Notes under the pieces: model-generated
Database searches by the model: none
What the model was told of the DNA's origin: nothing
The model's input: the letters and a program-made list of their open reading frames with translations, nothing else
Assembly (NCBI RefSeq): GCF_008974325.1
Contig: NZ_BKCG01000005.1
Span: forward strand, 124,001 to 188,000
Direction of reading: 5' to 3'
Length of the DNA: 64,000 nucleotides
From: Patiriisocius marinus
Lineage (GTDB): Bacteria > Bacteroidota > Bacteroidia > Flavobacteriales > Flavobacteriaceae
Shown: positions 60,335 through 64,000 of the stretch, piece by piece
How positions within the stretch are numbered: position 1 is the first letter of the stretch
How the letters are laid out: each line of letters begins with the position of its first letter
Translations under genes and position numbers: made by a program

Positions 60335-61051
60335 TTAAACCATATTTACATTGAACAAGTAACCGACCAATGCAGTTAGACCCATTGCAACTGTTCCCCA
60401 AAACGTGATACGAGCAATGGCTTTAACGATACTTGAACCGCCTGTTTTAGCAGCTAGTGCTCCCAGAATTATCAAGAAGAAAAGTGCAAAACCATAAAGA
60501 GAATATTCCATACTATTTAAAGGCAGAAAAAGTGTTACCAAAAAAGGAAGTAATCCACCTACGGTAAATGCCGCCCCAGATGCAAAAGCCGCTTGAATAG
60601 GTTTGGCTTGGCTAATTTCATTTATTCCCAATTCATCTCTAATGTGTGCACCCAAAGCATCGTGTTCTGTTAATTCTTTAGCTACGGTTAAAGCTGTTTC
60701 TTTTTTCAAACCTCTTTTTTCATAAATTTCTGCAAGGCGTTGTAATTCAATTTCGGGCATTTCGCTTAATTCTTGTTTTTCGCGTTCAATGTCTGCCTTT
60801 TCCACATCGGTTTGTGAACTCACGGAAACGTATTCTCCTGCTGCCATTGACAAAGCACCAGCAACAAGACCTGCTAATGTTGCCAAAATAATAGGCTCTC
60901 GTGTCGCACTTGCAGCTGCAACACCTATGGCGAGACTTGCTGTTGATAAAATACCGTCATTTGCGCCAAGTACCGCTGCTCTTAACCAATTACTTCTGTG
61001 GATGAAATGGCTATCTAAATAATTGTCTAATCCTTGTTCTTTATCTTCCAT
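60335..61051 (-). CDS. VIT1/CCC1-family metal transporter
   Basis: 238 residues, five membrane helices. VIT signature: NWLRAAVLGANDGILSTASLAIGVA in helix 1 and AGALSMAAGEYVSVSSQ in helix 2, with a Glu-rich metal-binding loop (about 80-140; EREKQELSEMPEIELQRLAEIYE). It exports Fe2+ or Mn2+ from the cytosol. It abuts the RND adaptor gene with no gap. Confidence 0.92.
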   Translation of the reverse strand: MEDKEQGLDNYLDSHFIHRSNWLRAAVLGANDGILSTASLAIGVAAASATREPIILATLAGLVAGALSMAAGEYVSVSSQTDVEKADIEREKQELSEMPEIELQRLAEIYEKRGLKKETALTVAKELTEHDALGAHIRDELGINEISQAKPIQAAFASGAAFTVGGLLPFLVTLFLPLNSMEYSLYGFALFFLIILGALAAKTGGSSIVKAIARITFWGTVAMGLTALVGYLFNVNMV

Positions 61052-62218
61052 CTATTCTGTTATTAGATTAAATGTCCCTTTGGTCAAAAATTCTGTATCT
61101 GGTTTAAAATCATTGGCGTTAATTATTTGAATAAAGCCATTATTAGCAGCACCCACTTTGACTAACACCCTTTTAAAAGTTGTACCGTTTTCTTTAACCA
61201 AAACAAAGTAGTCATTATCAATATTCGCAACTGCTTCTACTGGTAACGCAGGATGTTCTGAAGTGGTAGTTAATATTTCTCCTTCTATATACATTCCAGG
61301 TGCAAATAGTTTTACATCACTTTCGTTTACCAAATCGCCGTGAATGGCGACGGTTCTGTCTTGGGCATTTATCGCTTTATTTACTAAATGCACTTTGCCT
61401 TGATACACTTTATTCATATCATTTTGTAGTCGTACATTAATAAATTGTCCTTCTTTTACCATTGGAAGGTCTTTTTCGAAAATCTTTAGTTCAATGTGTA
61501 AATCATCAGTATTAGTAACGGTTACAGCAACATCCGAAGGATTTAAGTACATTCCTTTAGTAGCATTAATGGTTGTTGCATAACCCGATAATGGCGATAG
61601 TACGCTAATGACTGAACGAATATTCTCTCCCGATAATGTATTCGGATTAATGTTCATTAAGCTCAACTTCTTTTTAAGGGATTGATATTGCGCCATGGTT
61701 ACAGTATATTCCGATTCTGCTTTTAGAAAATTCTTTTTTGAGGTTACGTTATCTGCCATCAACTCCTTTTGGCGCTCATAATCTGATTTTAAGTAGCTCA
61801 AACGTCCTTTGGCTTCTAAGAAATCTTGTTGTACTTGCACGTATTCAGGATTTTCAATCGTGAATAAGGTCTGTCCTTTTTTAACAGGGTCGCCTGGTAA
61901 CAGGCTGATGTTTTTTACATAGCCTGCAAAATAAGCACTTACATCTGCTTGGTTTTCTGGTGGCACAGCAAACATACCATTGGCTTTTACAATGGTGTTA
62001 AAAGGCTGCGTGGTTACTTTTCCAACTTCCATATTTCCTGCAGAAAACTGATTTTCTGTAATTGTAATGATGTCGGTATCTTCAGTTGTTTCAGTTTCGG
62101 CTGTATTTGCAGCTTCAGTTTTTTCATTTGAGTTACAAGAAGCTAAAGCCATTATTGCGACCAATAAAAGGCTTTTGAAAAAAATTGAATTTGATGAATT
62201 GTTGTGTGGATTTTTCAT
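61052..62218 (-). CDS. CusB/CzcB-type RND efflux adaptor lipoprotein
   Basis: 388 residues with a signal peptide and lipobox (IMALASC). Membrane-fusion layout: barrel-sandwich hybrid (VPPENQADVSAYFAGYVKN, LSPLSGYATTIN), alpha-hairpin (about 125-180), beta-barrel and a membrane-proximal end. It links the RND pump to the outer-membrane channel; the pump gene is 2 bp upstream. Confidence 0.9.
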   Translation of the reverse strand: MKNPHNNSSNSIFFKSLLLVAIMALASCNSNEKTEAANTAETETTEDTDIITITENQFSAGNMEVGKVTTQPFNTIVKANGMFAVPPENQADVSAYFAGYVKNISLLPGDPVKKGQTLFTIENPEYVQVQQDFLEAKGRLSYLKSDYERQKELMADNVTSKKNFLKAESEYTVTMAQYQSLKKKLSLMNINPNTLSGENIRSVISVLSPLSGYATTINATKGMYLNPSDVAVTVTNTDDLHIELKIFEKDLPMVKEGQFINVRLQNDMNKVYQGKVHLVNKAINAQDRTVAIHGDLVNESDVKLFAPGMYIEGEILTTTSEHPALPVEAVANIDNDYFVLVKENGTTFKRVLVKVGAANNGFIQIINANDFKPDTEFLTKGTFNLITE

Positions 62219-62220
62219 TT

Positions 62221-64000
62221 TTAATTGGTTAAATAGTTTAACTCTAAAACGGTATTGTTGTACTTGTTTAAGTTCTGTAAATAATTGATTTCAATGTTTT
62301 TTGAACTCTCTAAAAGCTGCACATATTGTAAAAAATCTATCTCGCCATTTTGAAACGCTTTTGAAGCTGTTGTTGTTAATTGCTTAGAAAGATCTCTTCC
62401 TGTACTTTGATAATAATCAACTGTTTCTTGAAACTTTTTTAAATCAGAAAGCAAGGCGTCGTATTTTGATTGTAATTGAATTTTATAGTTTTCAAATTCA
62501 TTAGCAATAATCAATGTTTCTGTCTTAGCTGCATTGATTTTTGATTTATGTGCTCCAAACCATAATGGTACTGCAATACCTACTTGAAATCCATTATAAT
62601 TTCTTGCAGCTACACCATTGTTTGTGCCTTGAAATACTGATAATTGTAAATCAGGTAAAATCTTTTGTCGCTCTAATGAAAGAGAAGATTTAGCTAAGTT
62701 TTCTGCTGAATTATAATACATTAGTCCAGGATGATCTGTTAGACTGAATTCTTTTAATTCCAGTCTTGGTAACACATCTTCTGAAACCGTAATTGTTGAA
62801 TCGGTCTGTACCCATTGATTTAACATTGTGTAGGCTTTAGAAACGTCTTCGCGTGCTTGAGAAAGTGCGATAGCGATTTCTTTTTGCTTGGTTTCAGCCG
62901 TTAGTTTTTCTAATAAATTAGTTTCCCCTACATCGTATCTCTTTTTAGCAGCTCTTGCAAATTGACCATATAAGCTATCTAAATAGACATATTGCCTCAC
63001 AAGATTATTGCTATAGACTACATTATAATAGGCTGAATTAACCTCTTTAGTCAATATTCTTTCATTTAGACGATACTGCTGCGTTATTAATGCTACTTTT
63101 TGTTTTTCTACTTTGCGCTGTGCGCCATATACTGTTAGGAATTGAAGTGATTGACTAATGCCTAACACCTTTAATGGCAAACCATTTTCGGCAATGTTAT
63201 TTTGGTCATAGCTATAGTAAACTTGTGTTTTGTCCAAATTAAAAGCACTTCCTACCAACTGTTCTGATTGATTAATCTTTTTCGCGTAAGCTTGCAATCC
63301 ATTATTATTTTCAATAGCCATTTTTACAGTCTGCTCAACATTTACTGGGTTTTGTTGTGCCTTACCAAAGAATGGTAAAAACAATAAAAGCATAATGCTT
63401 AGAGCCTTAAAATTCACTTTTGTTTTTATTTTAGGATGATGTCCTTTTCTGTCGAACATTGCATATAAAATAGGCAGTACAACTAAAGTTAAAACGGTTG
63501 CAGTTATTAATCCACCTACAACTACTGTTGCTAATGGTCTTTGTACTTCGGCGCCAGCGGAAGTTGATATTGCCATAGGTAAAAATCCTAAAGCTGCTGC
63601 TGCTGCAGTTAATAATACTGGACGCAATCTGTTTTTTGTTCCCATTAAAATTCGCTTATTAATATTGCTGACACCGTGTGCTTTTAGTTCTTTAAACTCT
63701 TCAATCAACACAATACCATTTAATACTGCAATACCGAAAAGTGCAATAAACCCAACGCCTGCCGAAATGCTGAAAGGAAGGTCTCTGATATACAGAAGCA
63801 TAACGCCACCTATTGCAGATAATGGAATGGCGCTATAAATCATTAACGCCTCTTTTACAGAATCGAAAGCGAAGTATAACAGCACAAAAATTAATATTAG
63901 CGCAATGGGTACCGCTACTTTTAACCGTGCTGATGCAGTTCTTAAATTTTCAAATTGACCTCCATAGCTTATAGAATATCCAGTTGGAATCTTAACATCT
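62221..64000 (-). CDS. RND heavy-metal pump fused to TolC-like channel, 5' end beyond window
   Basis: The frame is open to the window edge (N-terminus missing). The visible start (GYSISYGGQFENLRTASA) and the helices with LPFSISAGVGFIALFGIAVLNG and RPVLLTAAAAALGFLPMA are the C-terminal part of a CzcA/CusA pump. After the last pump helix (VVLPILYAMFDRKGHH) a further membrane/signal-like segment (LSIMLLLFLPFFGKAQ) leads into a complete TolC-type outer-membrane efflux protein (about 380 residues, NPVNVEQTVKMAIENN to the end). Pump and channel are thus one polypeptide, a form known in Bacteroidota. With the adaptor it completes a metal efflux system. Confidence 0.88.
   Translation of the reverse strand, partial: DVKIPTGYSISYGGQFENLRTASARLKVAVPIALILIFVLLYFAFDSVKEALMIYSAIPLSAIGGVMLLYIRDLPFSISAGVGFIALFGIAVLNGIVLIEEFKELKAHGVSNINKRILMGTKNRLRPVLLTAAAAALGFLPMAISTSAGAEVQRPLATVVVGGLITATVLTLVVLPILYAMFDRKGHHPKIKTKVNFKALSIMLLLFLPFFGKAQQNPVNVEQTVKMAIENNNGLQAYAKKINQSEQLVGSAFNLDKTQVYYSYDQNNIAENGLPLKVLGISQSLQFLTVYGAQRKVEKQKVALITQQYRLNERILTKEVNSAYYNVVYSNNLVRQYVYLDSLYGQFARAAKKRYDVGETNLLEKLTAETKQKEIAIALSQAREDVSKAYTMLNQWVQTDSTITVSEDVLPRLELKEFSLTDHPGLMYYNSAENLAKSSLSLERQKILPDLQLSVFQGTNNGVAARNYNGFQVGIAVPLWFGAHKSKINAAKTETLIIANEFENYKIQLQSKYDALLSDLKKFQETVDYYQSTGRDLSKQLTTTASKAFQNGEIDFLQYVQLLESSKNIEINYLQNLNKYNNTVLELNYLTN

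Noticed and set aside
1-64000. CRISPR arrays, insertion sequences, prophage genes
   Set aside because: No regularly spaced repeats, transposase, integrase or phage structural genes were seen in any frame.

Overview
The window comes from a member of the Bacteroidota, almost certainly a (probably marine) flavobacterium. The DNA is AT-rich. Start codons lack Shine-Dalgarno sequences, and promoters carry the Bacteroidota -7 element TAnnTTTG. There is a type IX secretion (T9SS) C-terminal sorting domain, and families typical of the group are present (DUF3570, DUF4266, DUF983, YHYH, LytTR regulators). No IS element, prophage, CRISPR array, rRNA or intact tRNA was seen.

Region by region: (1) 1-1.7 kb, minus strand: a truncated exported protein, a YHYH lipoprotein and an EF-hand protein. 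(2) 2.1-8.4 kb, plus strand: a tightly packed phosphorelay of CheY-like regulator, H-NOX haem sensor, triple-PAS histidine kinase, FIST (NosP-type) sensor, second histidine kinase, Hpt protein and LytTR response regulator, followed by a T9SS-secreted protein at 8.5-11.1 kb. (3) 12.6-25.8 kb: an exopolysaccharide-type locus with a TPR/beta-barrel outer-membrane protein, a Wzx-like flippase, GT4 and GT2 glycosyltransferases, a clan GH-A hydrolase, a lipoprotein, a 1013-residue GT-C-like membrane protein, phosphomannose isomerase and two very small proteins. (4) 26.1-29.5 kb: a sulfide/persulfide detoxification regulon (DUF983 protein, Crp/Fnr regulator, TSUP transporter, CstB-like persulfide dioxygenase-rhodanese). 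(5) 29.6-37.5 kb: Mla-type lipid transporter, a MacAB/DevBCA-like ABC exporter and an MscS channel. (6) 37.5-40.1 kb: deoD, deoC, thioredoxin, lipoprotein. (7) 40.3-53.1 kb: a PAS histidine kinase, a receiver-Crp fusion regulator, six universal stress proteins, an ATP-cone/Mrr nuclease, a beta-CASP nuclease, D-lactate dehydrogenase and small proteins. (8) 53.4-58.5 kb, minus: DsbD, DUF3570, DUF4266, ApbE, thioredoxin. (9) 58.5-64 kb, minus: Crp/Fnr regulator, HD protein, DUF2231-like protein, VIT transporter, RND adaptor and a truncated RND-TolC fusion.

Three regulatory circuits can be read from the sequence. First, LytTR-type half-sites lie 61-63 bp upstream of a -7 element in front of the H-NOX/FIST relay, the T9SS protein and three exopolysaccharide transcription units. 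This suggests that the relay controls its own synthesis and surface/matrix genes. Second, TGTAAC-N4-GTTACA palindromes, centred 29.5-30.5 bp upstream of the -7 element, precede each unit of the sulfide locus, including its own Crp/Fnr regulator. Third, FNR-like TGAY-N4-RTCA palindromes precede Mla, the ABC exporter, two paralogous small secreted proteins, several stress-protein genes and a possible small RNA; in eight of ten cases the centre is exactly 29.5 bp from the -7 element. That is the geometry of class II Crp/Fnr activation. Taken together, the window looks like equipment for life at an oxic/anoxic boundary: sensing NO (H-NOX, FIST), low oxygen (FNR-like) and sulfide, and responding with matrix, envelope and fermentation genes.
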